NCBI RefSeq assembly: GCF_003688495.1
Contig: NZ_REFH01000009.1
Span: 496,001-560,000, forward strand
Source of the DNA: Flavobacterium weaverense
GTDB taxonomy: Bacteria > Bacteroidota > Bacteroidia > Flavobacteriales > Flavobacteriaceae
Length of the DNA stretch: 64,000 nucleotides
Reading direction: 5' to 3'
Below the pieces are notes generated by a model that ran no database searches, was not told where the DNA came from, and worked only from the letters and a program-made list of their open reading frames with translations. Shown here in pieces: positions 17,620 through 27,019 of this stretch (positions within the stretch are counted from its first letter, which is position 1; every line of letters starts with the position of its first letter). The position numbers were made by a program, and so were the translations under genes.

Positions 17620-18669
17620 TTAAATACTTTCTAAAATTTCTTTCCTTTTTACTTTTCCCGTCTCTGTTTCGAAAAATTTTTCGACAAAAAAGATTTCTTT
17701 TGGTTTTTCAAATTTATCTAATGAATCGAAGATTGAATCCTCTAAATTTTGCTTTTCACCTTCAACAATAAGAACTAGCTTTTCGCCAAGAGTATCATCA
17801 GGCGAACCGATAACAAAGAATCTTGAGTGAATATGATCAGACAATTTATCTTCAATGTTTTCTGGAATTAATTTAACACCTCCGCTGTTAATTACATTAT
17901 CGATACGACCCAAAAAAACAAATTGAGAATCGTTAATTAATGTTACTAAATCGTTAGTAATAACGACTTGACTTGACACATTTGGAGCTTGAATTACTAA
18001 GCAATTACGATCATCGAGTTCTATTGTTACATTTGGTAAGGCTGAAAAGGCTTGCTCCCGTACTAACTTTGCAGCAATATGGGTAACGGTTTCAGTCATT
18101 CCGTATGTTTCATACACTTCCGTTTTAAGTTTCAATATTTTTTTCCTCAGTACACTATTTATTTTAGCACCACCAATAATTAATTTCTTTACATTCTTTA
18201 ATTCCGAAAGCGTATTTTGGACTTGCAGCGGAACCATAGCTACAAAATCATAGTTAATTTCTTTTCGAATTCTAGGATGCGAACTTGGTTCTACAAAATC
18301 GATATCAAGTCCGAGAATAAGCGCTCTTATTAACATCATCTTTCCCGCGATATATTTAATGGGCAAACAATGTAGTGCTTTATTTCCAGGTTTTAAATGG
18401 AAGAAGTCACCAGTAGCTATAGCAGAATTAATCATTGCGGTTTTCTCAATTCTAACGACTTTTGGAATTCCTGTTGTTCCCGATGTAGTTTGTTCGATAT
18501 ATGATTTATTATCGAACCAGTCTAATAGGAAATCTCCCATGTCTTTTTCGTAGGGATCACCTTCCTTTATAAAACTATACGCAATTCGGCATAAGTCATT
18601 TCGCTTCAGATGATAACCATTCAGTTTAAATAAATTATGGACATTGTTGTACGTTATTTGATTGGTCAT
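17620..18669 (-). CDS. menE: o-Succinylbenzoate-CoA ligase-like AMP-binding enzyme
   Basis: A 349-residue adenylate-forming ligase. The P-loop-like motif is EQTTSGTTGIPKVVRIEK, the second core motif is YETYGMTETVTHIA, and the hinge region is FLGRIDNVINSGGVKLIPE. It is shorter than the 450-550 residues common elsewhere but matches the short MenE seen in Bacteroidota. MenE makes o-succinylbenzoyl-CoA in menaquinone synthesis. Other men genes are not in the window, so the exact substrate rests on resemblance. The CPBP protease gene lies 8 bases upstream on the same strand, so the two are probably co-transcribed. Confidence 0.8.
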   Translation of the reverse strand: MTNQITYNNVHNLFKLNGYHLKRNDLCRIAYSFIKEGDPYEKDMGDFLLDWFDNKSYIEQTTSGTTGIPKVVRIEKTAMINSAIATGDFFHLKPGNKALHCLPIKYIAGKMMLIRALILGLDIDFVEPSSHPRIRKEINYDFVAMVPLQVQNTLSELKNVKKLIIGGAKINSVLRKKILKLKTEVYETYGMTETVTHIAAKLVREQAFSALPNVTIELDDRNCLVIQAPNVSSQVVITNDLVTLINDSQFVFLGRIDNVINSGGVKLIPENIEDKLSDHIHSRFFVIGSPDDTLGEKLVLIVEGEKQNLEDSIFDSLDKFEKPKEIFFVEKFFETETGKVKRKEILESI

Positions 18670-18677
18670 GATTTGAA

Positions 18678-19619
18678 TTATTTATTAATTATAGTTGGAT
18701 TTAATTCCTCCACTTTTCCGGTTAGTTTCTCTTTCCAGTTGGTCCATTTGTATTTATTACTAAAGATAAATAAAAGAAATGGGTAAATTATAAGAACGGG
18801 AAGTATAATATCGAAACTAGCTGAAGGTTCTGAAATATCTTTAAATATAGAATGCGTTTGAAAAGCAGACCAATCTGACGTCAATAACAATGCACCAACC
18901 AAATTATTTGCAGCATGAAATCCTAGTGCTAATTCCATACCATCATCCATTAAAGTAATGATCCCAAGGAATAACCCAGTTCCAATATAATATACCATAA
19001 TTAGTGGACCAATCTTAGCCACCTCAGGATTAAAGTAGTGCATACCACCAAAAATTAACGAAGTCATCAATAAAGGGAACCACTTATTTCTAGCCAAATT
19101 CGCGAATCCTTGCATCAAATAACCCCTGAAGATGTACTCTTCGCAACTGGTTTGTATTGGAATAAGTATAATTGCTATTGCTGCTAAAACCGCAAAAGGA
19201 ATTGGTTTAAAATTCCAAATAAATTCGGTTGGATTGTAGTAATATGTTATCAGCGTAGTTGCAATTGTAAAATTTGTCCAAATAGAAAAAGAAAAAAAGA
19301 TTCGATTCCAATCTACTTTCTTCCTTGCGGTAGTAACGGAGAGGATGGTTTGATTGTGCACAGATCGTACAACCAAGTAAACACCAACCATTGTAATTAC
19401 AAAAGAAAATAATATTAGAAACAAAGTCAAATTAGAATCAAAATAACGCATCAATGCATCATTAGTAGTTGGATAGTTTTTATCAGTCGTCGACGAATCG
19501 TACAGTAGAACTGCAACAAATAAAATTTGCCCCACAAATGAAGCAAAAATAATTAGTACTGATCCCCAAATATATTTGAAGAATTTATTTTCTGAATTAA
19601 TACTTTGTTCTAAAAACAT
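18678..19619 (-). CDS. CPBP family intramembrane metalloprotease
   Basis: A 313-residue polytopic membrane protein with about eight hydrophobic segments. The conserved CPBP/CAAX (Abi) motifs are present: EEYIFRGYLMQG (the EExxxR motif), GGMHYFNPE and FHAANNLVGA, which together supply the metal-binding glutamates and histidines. Members cleave within or next to the membrane; bacterial substrates are mostly unknown. It ends in a charged cytoplasmic tail. The start ATG follows a divergent intergenic region shared with the ArsC-like gene. It forms a two-gene unit with the MenE-like gene, probably without functional meaning. Confidence 0.85.
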   Translation of the reverse strand: MFLEQSINSENKFFKYIWGSVLIIFASFVGQILFVAVLLYDSSTTDKNYPTTNDALMRYFDSNLTLFLILFSFVITMVGVYLVVRSVHNQTILSVTTARKKVDWNRIFFSFSIWTNFTIATTLITYYYNPTEFIWNFKPIPFAVLAAIAIILIPIQTSCEEYIFRGYLMQGFANLARNKWFPLLMTSLIFGGMHYFNPEVAKIGPLIMVYYIGTGLFLGIITLMDDGMELALGFHAANNLVGALLLTSDWSAFQTHSIFKDISEPSASFDIILPVLIIYPFLLFIFSNKYKWTNWKEKLTGKVEELNPTIINK

Positions 19620-19718
19620 GAAATTTTGTTTAATTTAATATGTAATACGATAAACAAACCTTATTTTTGCAAACTCAAAAACAAGATTTTTACTAATTAC
19701 CGGTAATATATAAATTTT

Positions 19719-20063
19719 ATGATACAAATATACCATAATGCACGATGTGGAAAATCTAGAAATTGTGTTGCGCTTATTGAAGAGTCGAATAAACAATATG
19801 AGATAGTAAATTATTTAGCTACACCACCCTCATTTGAAACGCTTACTGAAATTATTAAAAAGCTAAATTTTAAACCTTTGCAATTAGTAAGACAAAAAGA
19901 GAAAATTTGGGTTGAGAATTTCAAAGACAAAGTGATGAATGACGATGAAATTATTCAAGCAATGATTGACAATCCAATTTTAATCGAAAGACCTATCGTT
20001 CTTTATAATGATAAAGCAATAATAGGCAGAGATTTAGAAAATCTATCTGCTTTTATATCCTAA
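19719..20063 (+). CDS. arsC: ArsC-like reductase (glutaredoxin-dependent arsenate reductase family)
   Basis: A 114-residue thioredoxin-fold protein of the ArsC family. The catalytic cysteine is C10 in IYHNARCGKSRN. The downstream element LIERPIVLYNDKAIIGRD holds the conserved arginine-proline that binds the oxyanion. In the classical enzyme, arsenate reduction uses glutathione and glutaredoxin. Bacteroidota often carry this gene without an ars operon, and none is present here, so a general thiol redox role is also possible. A TATTTTTG element at 19662-19669 probably marks its promoter, though no TTG partner sits at the right distance. Confidence 0.85.
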   Translation: MIQIYHNARCGKSRNCVALIEESNKQYEIVNYLATPPSFETLTEIIKKLNFKPLQLVRQKEKIWVENFKDKVMNDDEIIQAMIDNPILIERPIVLYNDKAIIGRDLENLSAFIS

Positions 20064-20159
20064 AAATTAAGCGATTTAATTAACATTTAATTATGAATTT
20101 TGGTTTTAAACCATATCAAACTTTTACAATCTAATAGTACATAACCAACGTTTTTAAAA

Positions 20160-22610
20160 ATGAAAAAAATAAATTCTGTTTTCACCCTTATCCTCTTTTT
20201 TACCACAATTTTTGCATTTGCTCAAGACGCAGCTAATAAAAAAATTAAAATCACAGGAAGAGTTATTGAAAAGGTGAGTAAACAACCTCTTGAATATGCA
20301 ACAATTACTTTTTTACTTCCTGATAATCCAAAACCTGTGGCGGGTGGAATTACAAATCCAAAAGGAGAATTTGATATTGAAATTAAACCAGGAGTTTATG
20401 ATATAAAAATTGAGTTCATCTCTTTTAAAATATATGAACTCAAGCAAAAAAACTTAAAGAACAGTACTAGTTTGGGTTTAATCAGTTTAGAAGAAGATGC
20501 AAATCAATTAAATGAAGTTGTTATTCGAACAGAAAAAACTACTGTCGAAATAAAATTAGACAAAAAAGTATACAACGTTGGTAATGATTTGATGGTTAAA
20601 GGTGGAACAGTAAGTGATGTTCTAGATAACATTCCTTCTGTTTCAGTAGATGTTGAAGGAAATGTAAGTCTTCGTGGAAACGAAAACGTACGAGTTTTGA
20701 TTGATGGAAAACCTTCAAATGCAATTAATATTGCTGAAGCTCTTCGATTAATTCCTGCAGATGCAATTGAAAAAGTAGAAGTAATAACAAATCCATCTGC
20801 AAGATATGATGCTGAAGGCGGTGGTGGTTTACTGAATATTATCTTGAAAAAAGGTAAAAATCAAGGATTGAATGGAACTTTTAACGCATCAACAGGATAT
20901 CCTGAAACATACGGTTTAACTGGTAATTTAAATTACAAGTCTAAAAATTTTAACCTTTTTACTACTCAAGGTTACAATGATCGTAATAGCCCAGGAAACT
21001 CTTTTACAAATTCAAAATATTTAAACTCTGATAACTCTACTCGTAATTACGTTTACGAAGACAGAGAAAATGATAGAAACAGTAAAGGTTATAATGGTAA
21101 CTTCGGAATCGAATTATACTTGAACGAATCTACATCATGGACTAACTCCTTCAATTATAGAAAAAGCAAGGGAGATAATGTTGACAATGTTGTACAAGAC
21201 TATTATGACTCTGGTTTTAATTATGATTATTCACGTACTCGTATTAATGGAGAAGGTAGCGACAGTGAAAATGTAGAATTTGCTACTAACTTCATGAAGA
21301 AGTTTAAAAGAGATGGTCATAAATTAACGATTGATGGTTCGTTCTCATCAAATGATGATTTCAATGATGCAATTATTACTGATAAAGTTACCAACAGTAA
21401 TTTGGTTAAATTTGATAATACTTTAAGCACTCAAACTCAAAATAGAAATTTAATCCAAATGGATTATGTTTTACCTTTTGGAAAGGGAAGCCAATTTGAA
21501 GCCGGATATCGTGGTGAATTTTCAAAATTACTTACAGATTACCAAGTTGAAAATGACGGAATCATAAACAATAATTTCACAAATACTTTAGACTATAAAG
21601 AAAAAGTGAATGCATTGTACACTCAATACGGATTGAAAATCGATAAATTCTCGGCTCTTTTTGGACTGCGATTTGAAGATTCAAATATCGAAATCAATCA
21701 GTTAGCAACTAACGATTACAATACAAAAAAATACAGTAACTTTTTCCCAAGCGCTTTCTTTACTTATGAGATTTCAGATAAGAGTAGCGCATCTGTAAGT
21801 TACAGCCGCAGAATACAAAGACCAAGAGGAAGAATGTTGAATCCTTTCAGCAACTTGTCTAGCAACATCAACATTTTCATGGGAAATCCTGATTTAGATC
21901 CGGCTTACTCAGATGCTTTAGACTTTGGATACATCAAAAGATGGGAGAAATTGACTTTCAATACATCTTTATATGTTAACAAGACTACCGATGTATTTCA
22001 ATTTGCAAGAAGAGAATCTGGAGACTTTATTAACGGAACTCCTATCGTAATTAGCTCACCTATTAACTTAGCGACTGAATATAGAGCTGGATTTGAATTT
22101 ACATTAAACTACTCTCCATATAAATGGTGGAAATTAAATGGTAACTTCAATTTATACAGAAATGAAACACAAGGAGATTTCTCTTATATAAATTTCAATA
22201 ATGTTGAAGTTTTCCAAAACTTTGATAACACTACAACATCATGGTATTCTAGAATTACTTCTAAAGTAACATTACCTTATAAAATAGACTGGCAGACTAA
22301 CGTAAGTTATAATGCACCATCTACTAGTGCTCAAGGTAAAAGTTTAGGTGTTTTTGGAGCTAATCTAGCGTTCAGTAAAGATGTATTAAAAGATAAAGGA
22401 ACTGTTTCGTTCAACATTAGTGATGTTTTTAATTCGAGAAAAAGAATTAGCGAAAATTACCTTGCTGGAGTTGTATTATCAAACAGTGAAATGCAATGGA
22501 GAGAAAGACAATTTAGTTTATCATTCACATACCGTTTTAACAAACCTAAAAACGAAAGAGAAAGAACTAGACCAAGTCAAAACGAAGGCGAAGGAGAATA
22601 TCAAGGATAA
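20160..22610 (+). CDS. Outer membrane beta-barrel protein, TonB-dependent receptor-like
   Basis: An 816-residue outer membrane protein. It has a signal peptide (residues 1-21, ending AFAQ), a carboxypeptidase-regulatory-like domain (about 28-115: ITGRVIEKVSKQPLEYATIT), a plug-like domain (about 130-225, with LRGNENVRVLIDGKPSNAIN and SARYDAEGGGGLLNIILKKG) and a long C-terminal barrel ending in FSLSFTYRFNKP. This layout is that of the outer membrane beta-barrel family that resembles TonB-dependent transporters. The substrate is not predictable. The acidic, arginine-rich tail after the last strand is unusual, and the protein does not end in an aromatic residue. Confidence 0.85.
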   Translation: MKKINSVFTLILFFTTIFAFAQDAANKKIKITGRVIEKVSKQPLEYATITFLLPDNPKPVAGGITNPKGEFDIEIKPGVYDIKIEFISFKIYELKQKNLKNSTSLGLISLEEDANQLNEVVIRTEKTTVEIKLDKKVYNVGNDLMVKGGTVSDVLDNIPSVSVDVEGNVSLRGNENVRVLIDGKPSNAINIAEALRLIPADAIEKVEVITNPSARYDAEGGGGLLNIILKKGKNQGLNGTFNASTGYPETYGLTGNLNYKSKNFNLFTTQGYNDRNSPGNSFTNSKYLNSDNSTRNYVYEDRENDRNSKGYNGNFGIELYLNESTSWTNSFNYRKSKGDNVDNVVQDYYDSGFNYDYSRTRINGEGSDSENVEFATNFMKKFKRDGHKLTIDGSFSSNDDFNDAIITDKVTNSNLVKFDNTLSTQTQNRNLIQMDYVLPFGKGSQFEAGYRGEFSKLLTDYQVENDGIINNNFTNTLDYKEKVNALYTQYGLKIDKFSALFGLRFEDSNIEINQLATNDYNTKKYSNFFPSAFFTYEISDKSSASVSYSRRIQRPRGRMLNPFSNLSSNINIFMGNPDLDPAYSDALDFGYIKRWEKLTFNTSLYVNKTTDVFQFARRESGDFINGTPIVISSPINLATEYRAGFEFTLNYSPYKWWKLNGNFNLYRNETQGDFSYINFNNVEVFQNFDNTTTSWYSRITSKVTLPYKIDWQTNVSYNAPSTSAQGKSLGVFGANLAFSKDVLKDKGTVSFNISDVFNSRKRISENYLAGVVLSNSEMQWRERQFSLSFTYRFNKPKNERERTRPSQNEGEGEYQG

Positions 22611-22649
22611 AAAAATAAGGACTCTAGAAATAGAGTCCTTATTTTTTTT
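22611..22649 (+). terminator. Terminator after the barrel receptor gene
   Basis: AATAAGGACTCTA and TAGAGTCCTTATT form a 13-bp stem with a 4-base loop, followed by a T run. Confidence 0.88.
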
Positions 22650-22683
22650 AAAACTAAAATGTTTTATTCGAAAAAAAAGCATA

Positions 22684-22717
22684 AAAAAAGGACTCGTAAA
22701 AACGAGTCCTTTTTTAT
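22684..22717 (-). terminator. Terminator of the small membrane protein gene
   Basis: AAAAAGGACTCGT and ACGAGTCCTTTTT form a 13-bp stem around AAAA. The A tract on the left reads as a T run for the minus-strand gene that ends at 22730. It shares the GGACTC core with the neighbouring terminator. Confidence 0.8.
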
Positions 22718-22729
22718 TAAACAAACAGA

Positions 22730-22903
22730 CTAAACTGATTGTTGTTCTTGCTTCTTTTTGTCTCTTCTTTCTTTGTATGCTTCCCAAGTTGCACCACCTA
22801 CCCAATAGGATACGAAACTCACTAGAAAAAACATTAACCAGAATCCTATAGTAAGAACGGTTAAGAAAAGTAAAAAGCCTAAATACTGTGAAAATTCAAA
22901 CAT
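22730..22903 (-). CDS. Small membrane protein of unknown function
   Basis: A 57-residue product beginning MFEFSQYLGFLLFLTVLTIG. Residues 8-40 hold one long or two short hydrophobic segments, and the C-terminus is a charged tail (EAYKERRDKKKQEQQ). The frame extends upstream to another ATG at 22984. I prefer the start at 22903 because GGAAAA precedes it and the extra residues look untranslated. It has its own terminator hairpin, which supports a real gene. I recognise no family; the tail probably faces the cytoplasm. Confidence 0.6.
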   Translation of the reverse strand: MFEFSQYLGFLLFLTVLTIGFWLMFFLVSFVSYWVGGATWEAYKERRDKKKQEQQSV

Positions 22904-23155
22904 GTTTTCCGGAATTTTTGAATGTAAGTACAAATGTAACTTTAATTCCTTTTCAGAGCAATAAAAAAGTATAAAAACTATCAATCAATTTTTATAAAAA
23001 AGGAATTATCCGTATTTTTGAAATCAGATTTTACAGCGCTTAAAAGTTCTACTCTTTCGGAAACGAAAAATCTGTTTATTGACTATGAATAAGTCATTTA
23101 TATCTCATTATTAAATTAAAATTTTTAAACTACATATTTTTTAAATAACTACAAC

Positions 23156-24553
23156 ATGAAATTCAGAATAGAAAAAGACACAATGGGCGAAGTGCAAGTA
23201 CCTGCAGATAAATATTGGGGTGCACAAACGGAACGTTCTCGAAATAATTTCAAAATAGGCGCTTCTGCATCTATGCCGAAAGAAATCATTGAGGGATTTG
23301 CTTATTTGAAAAAAGCTGCTGCTTACGCTAACTGCGATTTAGGCGTTTTACCTATTGAAAAAAGAGATGCTATTGCTGCTGTTTGTGACGAAATTCTAGC
23401 TGGGAAATTAGATAACGAATTTCCATTGGTAATTTGGCAAACAGGTTCTGGTACACAAAGTAACATGAACGTAAATGAAGTAGTTGCAAATCGTGCACAA
23501 GTTCTAAAAGGATTCAACATTGGCGAAGGAGAACAGTTCATCAAAGCAAATGACGATGTAAATAAATCACAATCTTCAAATGACACTTTCCCAACAGGAA
23601 TGCACATTGCAGCTTATAAAGCAGTAGTGGAAGTTACTATTCCTGCAGTAGAAAAATTAAGAGATACACTTCATGCAAAAGCAGTTGAATTCAAAACAGT
23701 TGTAAAAATAGGCCGTACGCATTTAATGGATGCTACGCCTCTTACACTTGGACAAGAAATTTCAGGATATGTTGCACAATTAAACTACGGTTTAAAAGCA
23801 GTTAAAAATACGCTAGCTCACTTATCAGAAGTTGCTTTAGGTGGAACTGCCGTAGGTACTGGACTAAATACTCCAGAAGGATACGACGTAAAAGTAGCTG
23901 AGTATATTGCTGAATTTACAGGACATCCTTTTGTAACTGCTGAAAATAAATTTGAAGCATTAGCGGCGCATGATGCAATTGTTGAATCTCATGGTGCTTT
24001 AAAACAATTAGCAGTTTCCTTAAATAAAATTGCTAATGATGTTCGAATGCTAGCTTCTGGACCACGTTCAGGAATTGGAGAAATCATAATCCCAGAAAAT
24101 GAGCCAGGTTCTTCTATCATGCCAGGAAAAGTAAATCCAACACAGTGTGAAGCATTAACTATGGTTTGCGCGCAAGTTATGGGTAATGATGTTGCTATCA
24201 CTGTGGGAGGAATGCAAGGTCAATACGAATTGAATGTTTTCAAACCGTTAATGGCTGCAAACTTTTTACAATCTGCTCGTTTGTTAGGTGACGCTTGTCT
24301 TTCTTTTGACGAACATTGTGCTCAAGGAATTGAACCTAACTACAAACGTATTAAAGAATTAGTTGATAACTCATTGATGTTAGTTACTGCTTTAAATACT
24401 AAAATAGGATACTACAAATCAGCTGAAATTGCTCAAACGGCACATAAAAACGGTACAACGTTAAAAGAAGAAGCGGTTCGTTTAGGCTACGTAACTTCAG
24501 AAGATTTTGATGCGTGGGTTAAACCAGAAGATATGGTTGGAAGTTTGAAATAA
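23156..24553 (+). CDS. fumC: Class II fumarate hydratase
   Basis: Fumarase C interconverts fumarate and malate in the TCA cycle and needs no iron-sulfur cluster. The 465-residue protein has the superfamily signature [11 protein letters not shown], whose serine is the catalytic acid/base, along with [27 protein letters not shown] and [19 protein letters not shown]. These are fumarase, not aspartase or argininosuccinate lyase, versions of the motifs. It appears monocistronic. A TATTTTTG box at 23013-23020 may belong to its promoter, without a clear TTG partner. Confidence 0.96.
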   Translation: MKFRIEKDTMGEVQVPADKYWGAQTERSRNNFKIGASASMPKEIIEGFAYLKKAAAYANCDLGVLPIEKRDAIAAVCDEILAGKLDNEFPLVIWQTGSGTQSNMNVNEVVANRAQVLKGFNIGEGEQFIKANDDVNKSQSSNDTFPTGMHIAAYKAVVEVTIPAVEKLRDTLHAKAVEFKTVVKIGRTHLMDATPLTLGQEISGYVAQLNYGLKAVKNTLAHLSEVALGGTAVGTGLNTPEGYDVKVAEYIAEFTGHPFVTAENKFEALAAHDAIVESHGALKQLAVSLNKIANDVRMLASGPRSGIGEIIIPENEPGSSIMPGKVNPTQCEALTMVCAQVMGNDVAITVGGMQGQYELNVFKPLMAANFLQSARLLGDACLSFDEHCAQGIEPNYKRIKELVDNSLMLVTALNTKIGYYKSAEIAQTAHKNGTTLKEEAVRLGYVTSEDFDAWVKPEDMVGSLK

Positions 24554-24575
24554 AACCTAGAAATTAAGAAAAGAT

Positions 24576-24671
24576 AGACACGAATTTCACGAATAGTCAC
24601 GAATTACTGTAATAAAATAATTACACGAATCAGGTATTTAAAGTTAGTGCTAATTGTTGAAATTCGTGTCT
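24576..24671. repeat. 96-base element with 14-bp terminal inverted repeats
   Basis: AGACACGAATTTCA (24576-24589) and its exact complement TGAAATTCGTGTCT (24658-24671) bound a 96-base sequence that also contains several CACGAAT copies. There is no coding potential. It looks like a small dispersed palindromic or MITE-like repeat. Only one copy is in this window. Confidence 0.6.
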
Positions 24672-24707
24672 AAAACTTGTTAAACAATTTGTCTTGAAAC
24701 TACAATA

Positions 24708-24751
24708 AAAAAATCCCAAATTCCACCTTAAAACTGTGGAATTTGGGATTT
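24708..24751. terminator. Shared terminator between fumC and lpdA
   Basis: AAATCCCAAATTCCAC (24711-24726) and GTGGAATTTGGGATTT (24736-24751) form a perfect 16-bp stem between convergent genes, with an A tract on the lpdA side. Confidence 0.8.
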
Positions 24752-24775
24752 ACTATTTTTGTAATTTAGTATCAG

Positions 24776-26179
24776 CTATACGTGTAAGGCTCTATTATCT
24801 GTAGCTGCTAATGCAGCTTCTTTTATTGCTTCCGCAAAAGTAGGATGCGCATGCGAAATTCTAGAGATATCTTCGGCAGATGCTTTAAATTCCATTGCAG
24901 TTACTGCTTCAGCAATCAAATCAGCACAACGAGCACCAATCATGTGAACTCCCAGAACCTCATCAGTTTTTGCATCAGCAAGAATTTTTACAAATCCATC
25001 TAGATCTCCTCCTGCTCTTGCACGACCTAAAGCTTTGAAAGGAAAACTTCCAGCCTTATAGTCTACTCCTGCTGCCTTTAATTGTTCTTCTGTTTGTCCT
25101 ACTGCAGCCACTTCTGGCCAAGTGTAAACAACACCCGGAATTAAGTTATAATCAATATGCGGTTTTTGACCCGCTAGAATTTCAGCAACCATAGTTCCTT
25201 CTTCTTCCGCTTTGTGTGCTAACATTGCTCCACGAACTACATCACCAATTGCATAAATATTAGGAACATTAGTTTGTAAGTGATCATTTACCTCAACCAT
25301 TCCTCTTTCAGTGATTTTCACTCCTGCTTTATCAGCATTTAAACCATCAGTATAAGGACGACGTCCAACAGAAACTAAAGAATAATCACCTTGTAGAGTA
25401 ATTGTTTCTCCCTTAGCATTCTCTGCTTGAACTACAACTCCTTCCCCATTTCTTTCTACTGATTTCACTTTGTGTGAAACGTAGAATTTCATGCCCTGTT
25501 TTTTCAATACCTTGGTCAATTCTTTAGAGAGTGATGCATCCATTCCTGGAATAATTCTATCTAAATATTCTACTACAGATACTTGCGATCCTAAACGTAA
25601 ATACACTTGACCTAATTCAATACCGATAACTCCACCACCAATGATAACTAGGTGTTTTGGTACTTCTTTTAGTTTCAAAGCTTCTGTTGAAGTGATAATT
25701 CTTTCTTTATCTAATTTGATAAATGGTAAAGAAGACGGTTTAGAACCAGTAGCAATAATTATATTTTTAGCCTCAATAGTTTCAGAAGTTCCATCTGCTT
25801 TAGCAACCGCAACGTGCGTAGCATCAACAAAAGATCCTAAACCTTCAAGAACTGTAATTTTATTTTTATCCATCAAAAATTTCACACCGCCAGAAGTCTG
25901 GTCAACAATTGCTTGTTTGCGTGCGATCATTTTTTCCAAATTCACTTTTACTTCTCCAGATAATTCAATTCCGTGCTCTGCAAAATGTGAAATGTCACTA
26001 TAATGGTGAGAAGAAGCAAGCAAAGCTTTAGAAGGAATACAGCCTACATTCAAGCAAGTTCCACCTAAAGTAGAATATTTTTCTATAATTGCTGTTTTAA
26101 AACCAAGTTGTGCACAACGAATCGCTGATACATATCCTCCAGGTCCAGAACCTATAATGACTACGTCAAATGAACTCAT
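24776..26179 (-). CDS. lpdA: Dihydrolipoyl dehydrogenase
   Basis: The E3 flavoprotein of 2-oxoacid dehydrogenase complexes reoxidises dihydrolipoamide with NAD. It has 467 residues. The FAD-binding motif is VVIIGSGPGGY, the redox-active disulfide is C42/C47 in GGTCLNVGCIPSK, the NAD motif is VIIGGGVIGIELGQV, the second FAD motif is IYAIGDVV, and the C-terminal His-Glu pair lies in SHAHPTFAEAIKEA. All catalytic residues are present. It stands alone without E1 or E2 genes, as is common in Bacteroidota. Confidence 0.96.
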   Translation of the reverse strand: MSSFDVVIIGSGPGGYVSAIRCAQLGFKTAIIEKYSTLGGTCLNVGCIPSKALLASSHHYSDISHFAEHGIELSGEVKVNLEKMIARKQAIVDQTSGGVKFLMDKNKITVLEGLGSFVDATHVAVAKADGTSETIEAKNIIIATGSKPSSLPFIKLDKERIITSTEALKLKEVPKHLVIIGGGVIGIELGQVYLRLGSQVSVVEYLDRIIPGMDASLSKELTKVLKKQGMKFYVSHKVKSVERNGEGVVVQAENAKGETITLQGDYSLVSVGRRPYTDGLNADKAGVKITERGMVEVNDHLQTNVPNIYAIGDVVRGAMLAHKAEEEGTMVAEILAGQKPHIDYNLIPGVVYTWPEVAAVGQTEEQLKAAGVDYKAGSFPFKALGRARAGGDLDGFVKILADAKTDEVLGVHMIGARCADLIAEAVTAMEFKASAEDISRISHAHPTFAEAIKEAALAATDNRALHV

Positions 26180-26327
26180 AGTAATTTTTTTTAGTGTGTT
26201 TTTATAAAATGTTGCACAAAATTAAGGAATTAAGTTTTGTTTGAACTTTAAATGAGAAGGTTTTGTTACGAATTTTTAGTTATTCTGATTTACTTATCCC
26301 TAATTACTATTAAAACCAACATTTAAT

Positions 26328-26786
26328 CTAAATATCAACAACAGTTGTGTTTTTTACTTCACTAATCATAAAAGTACTATGAGTACTTCCTATATGTTCT
26401 AGCGTAGTTAATTTAGTTACTAAGAATTCTCGATACGCTTCCATATCTTTTACTACGATCTTTAATATGTAATCGTAATCACCACTTACATGATGACATT
26501 CCAATACTTCTGGAAGTTGTATCACTTGACTCTCAAACTTCGAAATAAATTCTTTTGTATGTTGAATCAATTTTAAATGACAAAAAACTACAAATCCTTT
26601 TTCGACTTTAGAGCGATTAATTAAAACGACGTATTTGTCGATAATTCCTTCTCTCTCTAACTTTTTAATACGCTCATAAACAGCGGTAACAGAAAGGTTT
26701 AATTTAATGGATAGTTCTTTAGTAGTCTGCTTACAATCAGATTGAAGTAGTACAAGTAATTTCTTGTCGGTGGCATCTAGCATCAT
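26328..26786 (-). CDS. Lrp/AsnC family transcriptional regulator
   Basis: A 152-residue regulator. The N-terminal helix-turn-helix (about 5-60, with TTKELSIKLNLSVTAVYERI) is followed by the ligand-binding RAM domain (about 65-145, with CHHVSGDYDYILKIVVKDME). Two adjacent ATG codons open the frame, and either could be used. It is divergently transcribed from a Cys/Met-type PLP lyase, with about 230 bases between. This arrangement is typical of a local regulator that senses an amino acid and controls the neighbouring catabolic gene. The ligand is not evident; methionine or a related amino acid is the natural guess. Confidence 0.88.
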   Translation of the reverse strand: MMLDATDKKLLVLLQSDCKQTTKELSIKLNLSVTAVYERIKKLEREGIIDKYVVLINRSKVEKGFVVFCHLKLIQHTKEFISKFESQVIQLPEVLECHHVSGDYDYILKIVVKDMEAYREFLVTKLTTLEHIGSTHSTFMISEVKNTTVVDI

Positions 26787-26970
26787 TTTATTCGAATGTT
26801 TAAATTGATATAAAATCTAAAAATTTCTAATTTGAAAGCTAATTTAGAAAATAAGTTTGTCATTAAGTGACTCTTTAGTTTTAAAATCTAATATTATACT
26901 TAAGTATTGATTAATAATCTGAAATCATGTTATTTTGAATGCGCTTATTAATAACTAAAAACCTAGCCCT

Positions 26971-26993
26971 GACTGTCCCGACGCTTCGGGGGC
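26971..26993. repeat. GC-rich hairpin upstream of the Cys/Met lyase gene
   Basis: CCCGA (26977-26981) and TCGGG (26986-26990) form a small GC-rich hairpin 30 bases before the start codon. It resembles the cores of the GC-rich palindromes in the trp operon. The frame is open through it, so a longer N-terminus could be predicted in error. Confidence 0.45.
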
Positions 26994-27019
26994 ATGAAAA
27001 ACCTCCAAAAAATATAGAT

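Noticed and set aside
22420..22851. 143-codon plus-strand frame at the end of the barrel receptor gene
   Set aside because: It crosses two strong terminator hairpins and overlaps the receptor gene in another frame; composition looks non-coding.
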